A stretch of DNA of 64,000 nt from Sphagnum compactum (Eukaryota; Bryophyta; Sphagnopsida; Sphagnales). Below, piece after piece: positions 1 through 11,489 of this stretch (position 1 is its first letter; the number at the start of each line of letters is the position of its first letter). The position numbers and the translations under genes are program-made. The DNA lies in contig OZ234493.1 of NCBI GenBank assembly GCA_965153455.1, positions 18,590,213-18,654,212 on the forward strand, read 5' to 3'. The notes under the pieces were generated by a model. That model saw nothing but the letters and a program-made list of their open reading frames with translations. It was not told where the DNA came from and did not search any database.

Positions 1-2165
1 CATTGGCATTTTCTCCCTAGTGTTCTTGATATCCATAAGATGCCCTTATGTATCTTGAGGGTTTAACAAAAGGGGTGAAAAAGAATGGGTTTTTGCAAAC
101 TTTGCACACAAATTTTAAGCTAGACCACAAAGAGAAAGCACAACTCATTTGGACAAGAGGGGATAAAGCTCCTACCCAGCCCTTCATTTACAACTAAAGA
201 ATCGCACTTTTCAACATTTTTAATGAAGAAACATTGCATATGTTTCATGCGCTTTGTACGGGCCACAAGAAGACCCGAAAGAACGACAAGCCAAGGCCAT
301 CCTCACACCCTGCACTTTTCTACTCCCATTGGTCACCTTGCATTTTAAAAAAACAACCAACATGTAGTAGAGGTCTCATTTTTCCGGCCCTTTTTTTTGG
401 CCCCTTTGGGGACCAGGTCACGCATGGTCTTTTTGGTCCCCATTGATGCCATTCGGGCAAATAAAACATACGAATTGTGAAACCCGAAATTTGGAGTGAC
501 ATGAATATTGTTTTTGAATCACAATTGAGCCGAGTACGAGAGCCGAGACCATTCATTTGATGGATAAATTCACGGAGTATAAGGTCCAAAAGCATTCATT
601 TGTTGATAGGAGTCGAACACCACCGAAGACATGTGTGTGTTCCGTCCCTCAAAAATTGAACAAAAAAGGAGTTGATGTGTGGCGGATGGCGTTCCACAAA
701 GGCGATCCAAATGGCCCATCCTCGGGCCATTCATATGCACCCTAAAAACCACGAGTAATGCTATCGTCTTAGATTCCGGCCGGGTCAAGGTTGGAAACTA
801 CTTTCCTACATGATAAGATATTGGAAAAGAAATGCGTTGGAAACCACCAAAAGGAGGGGAAGGGAGAGAGGGAGACAAGGAGAAGAGGAAGAATCTGAAC
901 CCGAATGTCTTCGATCATCCTTTTTTCATTCAAAAGCTTTGTGGAAAGGGTTTTCGAAGCAACCTTGAGTATTTAGTTTCGGGGCAAAAGCCGTGCATTA
1001 GAACTTAGTTTTGAGGCAAAAGGCTGTGCTTTAGAACTACTTGGGCAAAGTTCAAATCCCAAATGCTTTGGATGATTTTTTTCCCAACCCATTGAAAGTG
1101 TGTTGAAGAAACCTAACACCCATTTCCTTGTTTTCCTTTTCTTTGTTCTTTTGGGGGGGGGGGGGTGGGGGAGAGAGAGAGAGAGGAGACCAATGCTTGA
1201 GAAACACAAAAGGAAAGGAGAAAGTATATAAAATCTAAGTGGTTTATGAGAATTTTCATTTAAAATAGGTTTGAACAAGCCTTTGGAGATCCATTGAGTT
1301 TTGCCCTTTTGATCCTCTTGCGTGTCATGTTCAACTTCCAAATGTCAATAGCCCCATGCACAATATTTGTCTCTTACGATAGGAAATGGTTTTAGCACAT
1401 GCTTGGAATGTGAATTTGAAATTTTCGTGAAGTTTGTAATTCAATGTGCTTTTGAAATGTTTACAAAATCTACCCACAAATACATACAGGCCTAGTCTTC
1501 AAAGAAAATTTCTAGAAAAACATTTCCAAATACCTAGTCCCAAGATTTTCTATAGAAAGGAAGAGGATAAGGATAGTATTTCTTTTCTCAAAAAAAAATT
1601 GGGAATTTCTTTTTTGTAATTTTTAAATAGAATTCAACTAATTTTGCTAATATTCATAGGAATTTTCCAATTTTTATATCACAAAATTGAAAAAAAAAAA
1701 TCCCAATGAGTTTGGTGGGGGGCTAAGGGGGGGGGTACTTTCAAATCTCCAAATTCAAAAATTCTCCTAGAGTTGAATTTGGAAGTTAATATTCCGACCA
1801 ACCCAAAAAATTCAAGTTCCCCCACAAAGAGATTTTCACCCCAATATTTATCATTTAGAAACCCTTTTATTGAGTTCCATGGTGATTTACTTATTATTGT
1901 CCCTAAAACAAGATGGAAAAAAATAAATTATTAATTATTATTATTATTTTATTTTATTTTAAAGTCTCTTAAGCATGAGCAAGAGCTGGTGCACCTACCT
2001 AATAGCTACTAGGCCTACCTATAAGTGTCCCTCAAAACATGGTACAAGTTGCAAGTCTACAAATATTAAGTGTGAACATCCAACTTGGGCAAGTTGTTCA
2101 CATGTGCTTTCAACCAACCATACTTCAAAAGATGCATGATCATCATCCAAATCTAGGATGATCAC
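1..2165. other. Gene-free AT-rich stretch
   Basis: No convincing coding region: open frames are short, overlap on both strands and match no family I recognise. It holds a short hairpin (ATGGCCC at 711-717 with GGGCCAT at 724-730), a roughly 36-bp imperfect direct duplication near 978-1045 (two versions of GGCAAAAG..GTGC.TTAGAACT), and a run of 13 G followed by a GA microsatellite at about 1153-1184. Confidence 0.6.
1153..1184. repeat. Poly-G tract plus (GA)n microsatellite
   Basis: Thirteen consecutive G, one T, five G, then about seven GA dinucleotides. It is simple sequence with no coding role seen. The purine-only run could form triplex or quadruplex DNA, which is inference only. Confidence 0.85.
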
Positions 2166-2170
2166 ATCAC

Positions 2171-2195
2171 TCAAATCAAATCAAATCAAATCAAA
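2171..2195. repeat. (TCAAA)n microsatellite
   Basis: Four to five tandem TCAAA units in AT-rich DNA. The gene-free stretch continues on both sides to about 3.9 kb; there I see only A/T-homopolymer-rich DNA and a short (CCA)n run near 2957-2972. Confidence 0.8.
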
Positions 2196-2199
2196 AAAA

Positions 2200-3875
2200 A
2201 ATTGTCAATTTTATTAGCTTGTTTTATTTGGTATTTTGGCCAACAACATAGAATTTGGCAACAAGAGTTTTACATTTTTTGATAACTTTGAGTGTAAAAC
2301 CCAGTCCAAAAAGCCTAATTTTTTGGTGATTTTTTTTTTTAAAATCCCACCAATAAAGCCTTTATTTGATTTTTGAAGCTTCCAACCCAAAAAAAAACAT
2401 TTTTTGATGAAATTTTGTATCAAAAAATTCAAACTATGCGTGTGATTGAGAACACATTTCTTGATTGCAAGATTCCTTTCTTATTTCAAAAAGTTTGCCA
2501 GATTTCAAGGGAAAAAGGTTTTCAAATCGTCGTGTCACATGAACATAGTAGGTTCCCCTAACTTTTGTTACTTCCGTCTCCAACTATATAGCCAGATTTG
2601 GCTAAGAACTTATGAGGATTGTCACTTGGAATGAATTTCACAATTTAAATAGTGTGAAACAAGTCTTTTTTTTTAAAAAAAATTTCCCAATCTTATGTTA
2701 TCAAAATTTTGGCATTTTTTCTTCCATTAATATAGAAAATTTAATCAAATTTATTATAGGGGGGGAAAAAAAAGTTCCCAACTTTTTGGTGAGAAAACAA
2801 CAAAATTTGTCTCAAATAAAACCATTATGGATGGAGTTGCTCTAAGTAGTACTACTACTAAACTTGAAACATTAAGTTTGAACAAATACATTTCATGCAA
2901 GTTGTTTGTGGGTTCAAATGAATTGTAACATTAGATGTGAATTGGATGTTAGCAACCACCACCACCACCACCACTAGTAGTTGAAACTTGATGGCGATTG
3001 TTGTATTGCCCCTATCCATCATCCCAAAATTGTGTTAATTAGTTCATGGATTTCCAAATCCTTTCACAAACATTCAATTGCACAAATGATTTCAACATTT
3101 AAGTTTAGATTTCATTTGAAACGGGCAGATTAGCAAAATGTAAAGCACTCCAAGAAATTTCTTAATGTAGGGGGAGGGTACCTTATATGGATGAGTATCT
3201 CTCTTCTTTCATCCTTTCTAGGAAAGAAAAGGGGTATTATTTCTAATCCTTAAGAGTGGGAGGGACCTTACACTTATCGTGTTTTAGACAAGACGTTGTT
3301 TTTTTTTTTTTTTTAAATGCCTTCACCCTAGCACTTTATCCTACACCTTTTTCCCTTTGAAAAAGTTAATATGGTGCTTTAAACCAAAATTTAAATCATG
3401 AAGTTCTCAAACTTCACACTACTTTATTTTATCCGGTATTTTGCAAATTAAAACATTGGTGCAAAAGTGAATTTTTTTCCTTTGGTTTACAACAAGGCTT
3501 TGTGTTGTACCCGGCCTACTAGGTACTCTTCTCACGGATCATTGCTTGTAGGGATGGACTCTTCCCATGAATCTCTTTTCAACTCATGTTGCACCTTGCC
3601 TACAAGACTCTTCCAATGGGATTTCTTGTTTTTCCTTCTCAAGGAAAGGAGAGGAAAGAAAAGGTCCACTCATCCAAGGTGGCACATAGTTGCACAATAG
3701 GCAACAAAGTGGCCTTTAAAAAAAACACTCAAATCATTCAACACGAATGTGAAATGGACCACCATTTTGGCTTATTGCAAAAGATCTTCCACTTTACGCA
3801 TATTTGGGGCATGTCTTGAGTGCAAAAAAGAGAAAGAGAGAGAATCCATTGGGGGAAAATAAATAAATAAATAAT
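2200..3875. other. AT-rich region without recognisable gene
   Basis: Short frames on both strands are rich in Phe, Lys and Asn from homopolymers (for example 2214-2432 minus and 2612-2845 plus) and have no domain signature. No RNA gene, long terminal repeat or inverted repeat is evident. Confidence 0.55.
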
Positions 3876-3877
3876 CA

Positions 3878-3897
3878 TAAACCCTAAACCCTAAACC
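3878..3897 (+). repeat. Interstitial telomere-type repeat (TAAACCC)n
   Basis: About 2.5 tandem units of the plant-type heptamer CCCTAAA in AT-rich intergenic DNA. The same motif recurs on the other strand near 51,209 and 51,910. This is too short for a fusion scar and is probably a small interstitial telomeric sequence. Confidence 0.7.
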
Positions 3898-3934
3898 ATA
3901 ATATCAGGTGCAAGATTAACAAGTTCTTGCACAA

Positions 3935-4396
3935 ATTTTTATTAACAAAATCCCATGATACCCATACATGGGTATCACAACAAAAAAAACACAATGAAGA
4001 GCCTTTTTGGCAAACCTAATGCCCATGGAGACAGGCAATTATGTTTTTCGTAAAGCCCAATTGTTGTCAGCTTTTTACACCAAGTAAGGCACTCTCCAGG
4101 TATACTAAAAAAGCACACACAGGTATTTGCGAGTGAGATGAGTACATACTACATGACTCGCATTTTTTATTAACAAAATCCCATGACACCCGCACTTGGG
4201 TATCATGGGAAGAAACACAATGAAGAGCCTTTTTTGGCAAACCTAATGCCCATGGAGATGGGCAATTATGTAGCCCATTGTTGTCGGCTTTTTACACCAG
4301 GTAAGGAGGCGCTCTCCAGGTATACTAAAAAAGAGCGCACACGGGTATTTACAAGTGAGATGAGTATGTAAGAACATAATAATACTACATGACTCC
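3935..4396. repeat. Two-copy direct tandem duplication (~230 bp unit)
   Basis: Copy 1 covers about 3935-4160 and copy 2 about 4162-4396. Both start with ATTTTT(T)ATTAACAAAATCCC. They share in order CACAATGAAGAGCC, GGCAAACCTAATGCCCATGGAGA, GGCAATTATGT, GGCTTTTTACACCA (copy 1 has AGC), CTCTCCAGGTATACTAAAAAA and a final TACTACATGACTC. Differences are scattered substitutions and small indels. Near the start each copy has a small palindrome (CCCATGATACCC..GGGTATCA). No protein family is recognisable in either copy. Confidence 0.85.
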
Positions 4397-4661
4397 TCGG
4401 AAACTTGGTTAGTTTGTTTGTGGAATTTCAATGGTTATATTATTTTCTACATTTCCTTGGGAAACAAGATGCACAGGAGGGATATCTAAGGCACCACTGA
4501 GAGCTGACAATTATGTCTTTTGGGTGTGTGCAACTTACTGACCATTGAAGGACCACCAGCAGCCTGAAAGAGCTTTCAGCCTTTGTAAAGTTTTGTCATG
4601 AATGGGTCAGAAATTTTCTTCCTCTTACAAATTTTCAACTACAGATCATCAACTTAAAGTT

Positions 4662-4662
<1 letters not shown>

Positions 4663-4692
<30 letters not shown>
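4663..4692. repeat. (CT)n microsatellite
   Basis: Uninterrupted run of about 15 CT dinucleotides just before the GACAAGGTAAAGAT minisatellite. Confidence 0.9.
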
Positions 4693-4695
<3 letters not shown>

Positions 4696-4697
4696 TT

Positions 4698-4965
4698 GAC
4701 AAGGTAAAGATAGATTTATTTTTCTCATTTTTTTCCTCTTTTTTGACAAGGTAAAGATAGATTTATTTTTCCAAATAATTTTATCTTTTTTCACAAGGTA
4801 AAGATTGAATTTTTTTTTCCAATTCATTTTCTCTTTTTTTTTTTGACAACGTAAAGATAGGATTTTTTTCTAATTTAATTTTCTCTTTGTTGACAAGGTA
4901 AAGATGGATTTTTTTATCTATTTTTTTTTTTTCCTCGTCATCGACAAGGTAAAGATAGAATTTTT
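4698..4965. repeat. Six-copy minisatellite, ~47-53 bp period
   Basis: The core GACAAGGTAAAGATAGA recurs at 4698, 4745, 4792 (CACAAGG), 4845 (GACAACG), 4892 and 4943. Copies are separated by T-rich filler of variable length, giving spacings of 47, 47, 53, 47 and 51. The core is much better kept than the filler. A repetitive 100-residue frame on the minus strand (4781-5083) is a by-product of this array and not a gene. Confidence 0.88.
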
Positions 4966-5642
4966 TTTCCAAAAAGAAATTCATTGTTCTTTGAATGCTA
5001 CCATCACCCACCAACACCCAAACTCCAACTTTAGACAAACACCACTTCATTCGTATTATTACATGAACATGGAAACACTTCACTATTGAAACAAAAACGA
5101 ATGAAAGTTGGTGATGAAAGTATGAAAATCTTACAATGAAAAACAGGTGAAAAAAAATTAAATTAAATTAATTGCAGAATTTTTTATTTATTTTTTAAAA
5201 ATTAACTTTGTAGGTCCCAAGAAAGCCATCCGACAAGAGGATATGGGTACACTGCATAATCTATTAATTGGTTTTTCTCTTTGTTCACGAGTTGCCAAAA
5301 ACCCATCCTAAAACCCAAAAAAGTGTGTGCGGAGATAGTTCTCACATATGCTCTGAACTTGTTGTGAGTGCAATAGCTGACCATAATGGATAACATGGGC
5401 ATGCACGTAGTGGGCGGCCGTCCTACATAACTTAACATGTTCTCTCCTCCTTTACGTGAAAGCTTGTTTGGATTTTAGCACTCTCAAATTCCATTGTACT
5501 TGAGGCCGCCTTATGAACACGCGCCGCACACCCAAACCCTAATTGGTGGAAAAATTTATGTGAAGAGCGAAGACCTAGTATTCACCTAGGGCCAAGTGAT
5601 ACAAAGGTCCCAAGTATAACCTAAAACTATGGACCATACCGC

Positions 5643-5878
5643 AATTGGACCACCCATGTGTTTCAATGTTTGCAAAGCTTGTTAATTGAAATAGACTATC
5701 GATTATTAAACACGTAATTGGACCACCCAAATATTTCAATGTTTGGAAGAAGACTTGTTAATTTAAAATAGACCATCAATAATTATGCATGTAAATTGGA
5801 CCACCCAAAAATGTTTCAATGTTTTGGAAGACTTGTTAATTTCAAAATAGACCATCAAAATAGACTATCAATTTACAT
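5643..5878. repeat. Three-copy tandem repeat, ~73-78 bp period
   Basis: Copies begin at about 5643, 5716 and 5794 with AATTGGACCACCC. They continue with TTTCAATGTTT, ACTTGTTAATT and AATAGACCATCAA (AATAGACTATCGA in copy 1). The last copy ends with a doubled ATAGAC.ATCAA. No coding content is seen. Confidence 0.82.
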
Positions 5879-6052
5879 GCCAAGAGAGAGCCAAATGAAG
5901 TGGGGGCCAAATACAACAAAGTTGTTGTTTGGAGGACAGCAGGCCACCCAAGTCTTTCAAGTAGGCCCCCCATCTATGACTTTCTAAGCATGTGCATCAA
6001 GTGTCTCTCTACTCGAGTTGTATAATGGGATGCTCAAAAACCGTATTTGACA

Positions 6053-6560
6053 TGAAGCAGTGTTGGGCGGTTATTTGAATTTGTTTAATAACCTTTGGTT
6101 TCAATTTTTGGAATTGTTTTGCACGCAAAGACCTCGTTATCCTTTTTTTTTCAAACACCCGCAAAGAACTTGCGGGTTTCAGCTAAATAACCAGCAAAGA
6201 ACCATGGCTTTCTAGAAGGTTCTTTGACCGGTTTCATAGCCTTTTGGAGAACCGTGGTCGGTCATATGTAGGAATCGGTTCTTAGGCTTTTGAGAACCAT
6301 GGTTATATATTTCAAAGAACCACCCACCCTGATAATCGTGGCTGGTGCCATTTTTGATACCCGCTCAACCTTGCTTCACGCCACTGTTGGGCGGGTATCA
6401 AAAAAATACCCCCCCCATCACCCAGGCATTTTGGGTCTAAAACTTTCAGGGTATCACATTGAGTGATTTCAAGGTATCACATTGAGTGATACCCTGAATG
6501 AAAACCGGATTGGAAAAAACTGAGACCCGGATGAGGTCTGACCCATTAGCTGGATCAGGG
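6053..6560. mobile_element. Fold-back MITE-like module pair, copy 1 (A then B)
   Basis: Module A (about 6053-6378) has imperfect terminal inverted repeats: TGAAGCAGTGTTGGGCGG at the left and, on the opposite strand at the right, TGAAGCAAGGTTGAGCGGG. Inside it repeats AAAGAACC and GAGAACC(A/G)TGGT. Module B (about 6383-6560) starts ACTGTTGGGCGGGTATCA and holds repeated GGGTATCACATTGAG and AGACCCGG motifs. The same two modules occur in B-A order at 10.6-11.1 kb. There is no coding capacity, so this is probably a non-autonomous DNA transposon or two adjacent ones. Confidence 0.6.
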
Positions 6561-7235
6561 TCTCAGATGTGAGGGAGCATCCAAAATAGGGTTAATACGG
6601 ACTTTGGAATATAGAAACGCTACATTTCAACGGGTATCTTCTATAAACCCAAAAAAATATTATAAAAGAGACCTTTCTCTTAATCGTTCCTCCTCTTTAT
6701 TTTATTTTGGCATCCTTTGTTGATTGCTTGGAGTTGTGCTTGAAATGTTAGCTTAATTTTGAGGAAATTGATTTTTTTAATTTTCCTTTTACTACTTCCT
6801 TTTTCTCTTTCTTTGTTTTTTTCCTTCACACGTTTCACTTGTGCCTTGTTGTTTCACTCATGGCGTTTTCGCACCTTTCGCCTTGGTCATTGCTTCGCTA
6901 TCTCATCGCTTCGTAGCTTTAGTTGTTGCCTCGTAGCCTCAGTGCATCGTTCCCTTGCTACCTCGTTACATTACTCACTACCTACCTTCGTGCCTTTCAA
7001 CCATCTCGCCTCATTACCTCCGTCACATCCCTTCTATCGCCTCCCCCCTTTTCTTGTTTTGCGCCTCACTACCTCGCTACCTTGTGCCTTGTGTGTTAAT
7101 AGGTATTTCCCTCTTCTTTCCTTTGCAAGTGGAAGAGCTTGGAGCACCAAGATAAAGCCAAAGAAAAGTAATGATTTTTTTTGTCTTTGGTTTTTTTTGT
7201 TTTCTATTGCCTTTTTTTTTTTCTAAATTTTTTTT
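6560..7235. other. Pyrimidine-rich tract, no gene
   Basis: A T/C-rich stretch with loosely repeated CCTCGCTACCTTGTGCCTT-like words. It leaves an open frame of 155 codons on the plus strand (6759-7226), rich in Leu, Phe and Ser. The residue bias follows from the base bias. I see no domain, signal-peptide logic or gene neighbour to support a gene. Confidence 0.5.
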
Positions 7236-7239
7236 AATA

Positions 7240-9085
7240 TATAATTAATGTTTTTATGTTTGTTTTAATTGTTTAGGATTGATTTTTTTAATGGTTTTGT
7301 TTAGAAATTTAATTTTTCCTTTTTTTTGTTTATGTATAAGAGTAAAATACAAAGAATTTTGCACAAAATTTTATTCTAATACCTTTTTTATCATGATGAG
7401 AAAGAGATATGAATGGTTTTTTTATTTTATTTTTATACCATAAACCCCATTGTTTGTTTTTTTTTTAAATCAATCTAAACATTTAAACCCATTGTTTGTA
7501 AATGTTCTTTTTTTCTTTTTTTCTTTTTTCTTTGTGCATAGAGTTTAATTCCCTTATTGTACATAGATTGTTGTAGATTTGGCTTCTGCACTAGCTTTGG
7601 ACATACTTTTGTGAAAATTATGAATGGAACAATCCTTTGTAGATGAAAATATAATAAATGATAAAAATGAAACAATCAAAATATGTATGAATGATGTAAT
7701 TTTAAAAGCCAAATAAAAAGAAAACCCAAGTGTGCACACAAAAACAAGTAGGAATCCATAAAATGACATTGAACAACTAATGAAGATAAACCTCAAAAAG
7801 TTGCATGCTCAAAAAAAATATTGGAAATTGCATGGAAGAAATTCTTTATGTTAGGGTTTTTCATTATATTAATGACAATGTAAAAGTTGATATTGAAAAT
7901 ATTCAATGAATGCATTGTATATTTTTTATCAAAATCCTATAATTAAAATAAATTCAAAAACTCAAGCAAAGAAAGAATTAATTTTTTATTACAAGAAAAA
8001 TAGAATAAATTATCTTTAAAAACATGTGGATGCAAAGCACACTATTATTGCAAAGAGGTTTTAAGGAAAAGTGAACAACAATGTGCTAAAAATAACTAAC
8101 AAAACATAACCAATAAAGAAAAGAACAAATATTGTTGGAAGGGCAATCAAATATGGCATTGCAAAAGAAAAAATCTACAACAATTTGAAATATGTTTTCA
8201 TTAAATCTAATCAAGCAAATTTGCAAAAGTGCACCACTTGGCCTAAGAAGTTTGGAAAGTGCAAATAAGAATGGAATAAGACGTGTGTTGAAACTAGAAT
8301 TTAACCTAAATAATTGAACACTTTAATAAAAACCAGGTAATATTTTAATTTGTAATATTACTTTTAGTGTTTAAAGTTTTTGAACTTTTGAATTAGACAA
8401 GATAACTAAACAATTTTGTTATTGGTTGTTTTGCAAGTTTACTAATAAGATCATTATGTTTCAAGAAGCTTTACAATTTTGTTCTAACATTATGTTTTAT
8501 TAGAACCAATAGATTGTTGTAAGAGTCACTAGTTGAATGCCTCCACCTCTAACTTGGCAAATTTTTTACATATTTATGGATTGTTTTTCTCCAATTATTT
8601 TTGTTTGTGTTCTTAACCAATCCCATGGACATTGGCTTCTTAATGATGTTTTACACTTTGCCATTTCCATGAATTTGAAACTAAAGGAAGGAAATTAAGT
8701 TGTTCCTTCATTTGAAAACTTTATGGATGGTGATTCAATTATTATTGATGATTATTTTTATTTTTTGTAACATTAGAAGGGGGGTAATTAATGTTCCGAT
8801 TTTTAAATTTTTTTTTACAAAAATATGACAATAGGAAAACCCATAATATGGTCTCTTTAATGTTAAACCCTAGGATTAAAAACCTTCATATAGCATACTC
8901 ATTTGTTGAAAGGTAACAAGGTGTTGCTCTTGTTAAGGAATATGATAAAAAATCCTTATGTCGTATGTTGATTAAATGTTATGAACATTTGCATCCTTTT
9001 GTAAGGTTAAATAAAAATTTTGTTCACCAAGATATTTTCTATCAAGATCGTAGTTTGGGTATTTTTGAACAATATACAAACACAA
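7240..9085. other. AT-rich region without recognisable gene
   Basis: Highly AT-rich with many A and T homopolymers. Short minus-strand frames at 7475-7796 are Phe/Ile/Ser-rich artefacts. No repeat array, RNA gene or transposon terminus is apparent. Confidence 0.5.
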
Positions 9086-9087
9086 GT

Positions 9088-10003
9088 TGACACACCCCCA
9101 AACTCCTTGACAGACTCAAATGTAAGTCTCAGAATGGAAACATCGAAAAAAGAAAAAGTTGGAGTACGTTCCCTCGCTTGTAGCACTTCGAGGCGTTAGA
9201 AGGGTGTGCTGGAGCTCCAAGATAGGGATTAGGACAAATGACAAATGGGTCAATTATTCATATTAATCTGCACAAATCAAACAATAAGTTGGTTAATGCA
9301 TAATTGAAGCACTTTTGGTGCACAGGCAATCCATGGGCATACACGAACTCACAAGATTTACCACGACCTATACTTGGGAAAGTCATCACCTTCCCCTTTA
9401 TAGTATTTTCTATGATTCGCCACAAGGGCTACACCCAAATGGTGTTTTTCTCGGGACTCCAAGTTGAGAGTCCCGAAATTCTCGAAATTGGGAATCCCAC
9501 CACTTTGGACGCCAATAACTTCTTGTGTAAACCTTTGATTGAGGTGAAATACAAAGAAAATTTATAGCCCTCGTCAAGAGATTTCCAACAATATGTTACA
9601 TGCCCGTTACACGCACATAAACCAAGGCAATTTAATCTTTTAATGGTTGGGAGTCAAACTGACACTTCAACTCCTGCCCTTCTTTTGGTCATAACTTGTG
9701 TTGTAAGTATTCAAATGGATAATGCGACCCCATTTTAAACATCTACGTCTTAAAATCTTTCCAATGGTGTAATGAAATCCTTAATCCAATGAGTTTTGAT
9801 GTTTCAAATTGCTCTCTAAAAATTTAGGAGTCCTTTGAGCCTTCTAACTCCCAAAGTGGGAGTCCACTCGGGAGTGTGTGGGCTCATTTCACATTCTCCC
9901 ACGCTCTCGAAAGTGTGAATGTGACTCCCGGGTTGCACTCCCGACTCGCACCTTTCTATGCCTTTGGCTCAAATCGTGAGCCCAAGGCTACAGTCGTGAC
10001 ACA
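9088..10003. mobile_element. Possible solo LTR (Ty3/gypsy-like)
   Basis: The segment is bounded by TGACACACCCCC at the left and GTCGTGACACA at the right, which gives inverted TGTGTCA ends of retroviral type. Internally it contains CTTCTAACTCCCAAAGTGGGAGT, and a close version recurs at about 47,686 downstream of the chromodomain relic, where a 3' LTR is expected. Both places also have a TCATAACT word upstream. No 5-bp target duplication is visible at the chosen ends, so boundaries and identity are tentative. Confidence 0.3.
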
Positions 10004-10079
10004 ATTGAATCGACAAAAAAATTATGAAAAGGGAGTTACGGATTTTCAAGAAGTATCAATTGGATGTTAAGGGCATCAA

Positions 10080-10600
10080 TATGTCCTCTTCAATGGTGGC
10101 AAAAACATGAAACAATGTTTCCTACAATTGGATTTGTAGCCCAACAAATTTTTAGCATTGCTAAATTTTAAACTGAAATAAAAAGGTTTTCTCTTTGGTT
10201 GGAATACTTACTAACTTTAGGAAATGTTGTTTGCAAATTGAAATTTTAGAATTGATATTTATCAACAAAAATTAGCCTAATGATTCTAAAATAATATGTA
10301 AATCTCCATTCAAAATTCTAACTTGATAGAATTCCTTGAAAAACATGCAAATTTAGAAAAGGAGTTAGAAGAGGTTGAAAGGGATGAAGTTGTTGAAGTG
10401 TAAAAGTTCAATAAATCAATTTTTGATTTTTTTTTTAAAAATGTTTATAATATTGCTTGTATTCTTTCATTATTAGGAAAGGAATAAAATCAATGATTTT
10501 TTAATTTTAATTTTAATTTATTGGATTGAAAAGTAAGTAATGTTCAGTTTGTGAAAACCACCAAGGCATACTCAATTGCTTTCAAATTTTTGAAAACCGC
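10080..10600. other. AT-rich spacer, nothing recognised
   Basis: A/T homopolymers and short frames only; no motif or repeat of note. Confidence 0.5.
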
Positions 10601-10603
10601 CAT

Positions 10604-11119
10604 TGTGAGACCCAGCTTAAATTTGATTTAAAGACTATTGATACCCTTGCCCAGCATATAAATTTTAGGGGGAAAAAAAAGTGAAACCCGGACCCTTGGT
10701 AAATTATTTTGTGAAACCCGGATCTGGTGGGTATCATAAAATTGTGATACCCACCCAACACTGCTTCACACCAGTGCTGGGAGTGTTGGGTGGGTATTTG
10801 GTGTGTTAATAACCATCAGTTACGGTGTTATTTTTGTTCAAATCAAAGAACCACCGGCTCCACGTATTTGGAAAAAAAAAAAAAAAAAAACCAGAATCAA
10901 CGGACCAGATATTCCAGTTATTTCACAAACCCGCAGAATCGGCAAGTTTCGTGAAAGAACCCTTGGTTTTCTGGGCAGTTATTTGACCTTTTTTGTATTT
11001 TTGAGAACCACGGTTATATATCAGAACCAGGTATTTTGATTCTTTGGGAACAGCAGTCACGAACCACCTTGATATCAGGTGTGGGGGTTTTGGTGCAGTT
11101 TCTAATACCCGCCCAACAT
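10604..11119. mobile_element. Fold-back MITE-like module pair, copy 2 (B then A)
   Basis: Module B (about 10,604-10,767) carries GAGACCC, GAAACCCGGA (twice) and ends GTGATACCCACCCAACACTGCTTCAC. Module A (about 10,770-11,119) starts GTGTTGGGTGGGTATTTGG and contains AAAGAACC, GAGAACCACGGTTATATAT and AGAACCA. It ends CTAATACCCGCCCAAC. The GAGAACCA.GGTTATATAT block matches the copy at 6.3 kb closely. An 18-base poly-A run sits in the A module. Confidence 0.6.
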
Positions 11120-11489
11120 GGGTATGACCCATTGGCCATCATTTCAGCTAACTTGAGTATAGGACTCTTCATGTTATGATGGGTAGACAAGCTTAAATGT
11201 ACTAATGTATCGTAAAGCTTTTGTGAGTAATAGAGGGAGCTCTTCTATCCCGTGGCTAGTCATCCCCAAGCCTCTCAAAACCCGAGGTACTTACCAAAAT
11301 GTATGGCTATAATGCCAACGTATAACACAATTGGAGGAAGCAAGTTGTCGGGAACACATGTGGTTCTCTGCTATTATGGATTATAAGGTATGTCTAAGTC
11401 ACATTTGTGACAAAACAAATCATCATGAAATTATCGTTTGTCATGCGGGTATTATGTGGTAAGTAAGGCCCAAGGATGGGGGCATTGCC

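Noticed and set aside
3878-3897. Telomere or chromosome end
   Set aside because: Only 2-3 heptamer units, embedded in ordinary DNA; similar tiny runs occur at 51.2 and 51.9 kb.
4698-4965. CRISPR-like array (regular cores with spacers)
   Set aside because: Spacers are T-rich filler rather than unique sequences, no cas genes are present, and the DNA is eukaryotic.
4781-5083. Repetitive 100-residue minus-strand frame
   Set aside because: It is the translation of the 47-53-bp minisatellite; units are not a multiple of three and the frame drifts.
6759-7226. 155-residue plus-strand open frame resembling a signal-peptide-bearing protein
   Set aside because: The Phe/Leu/Ser content follows from pyrimidine-rich low-complexity DNA; no domain or splice partner.
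11220-11310. Ty1/copia LTR end suggested by CTATCCCGTGGCTAG
   Set aside because: A single short word without inverted ends, target duplication or a second copy.
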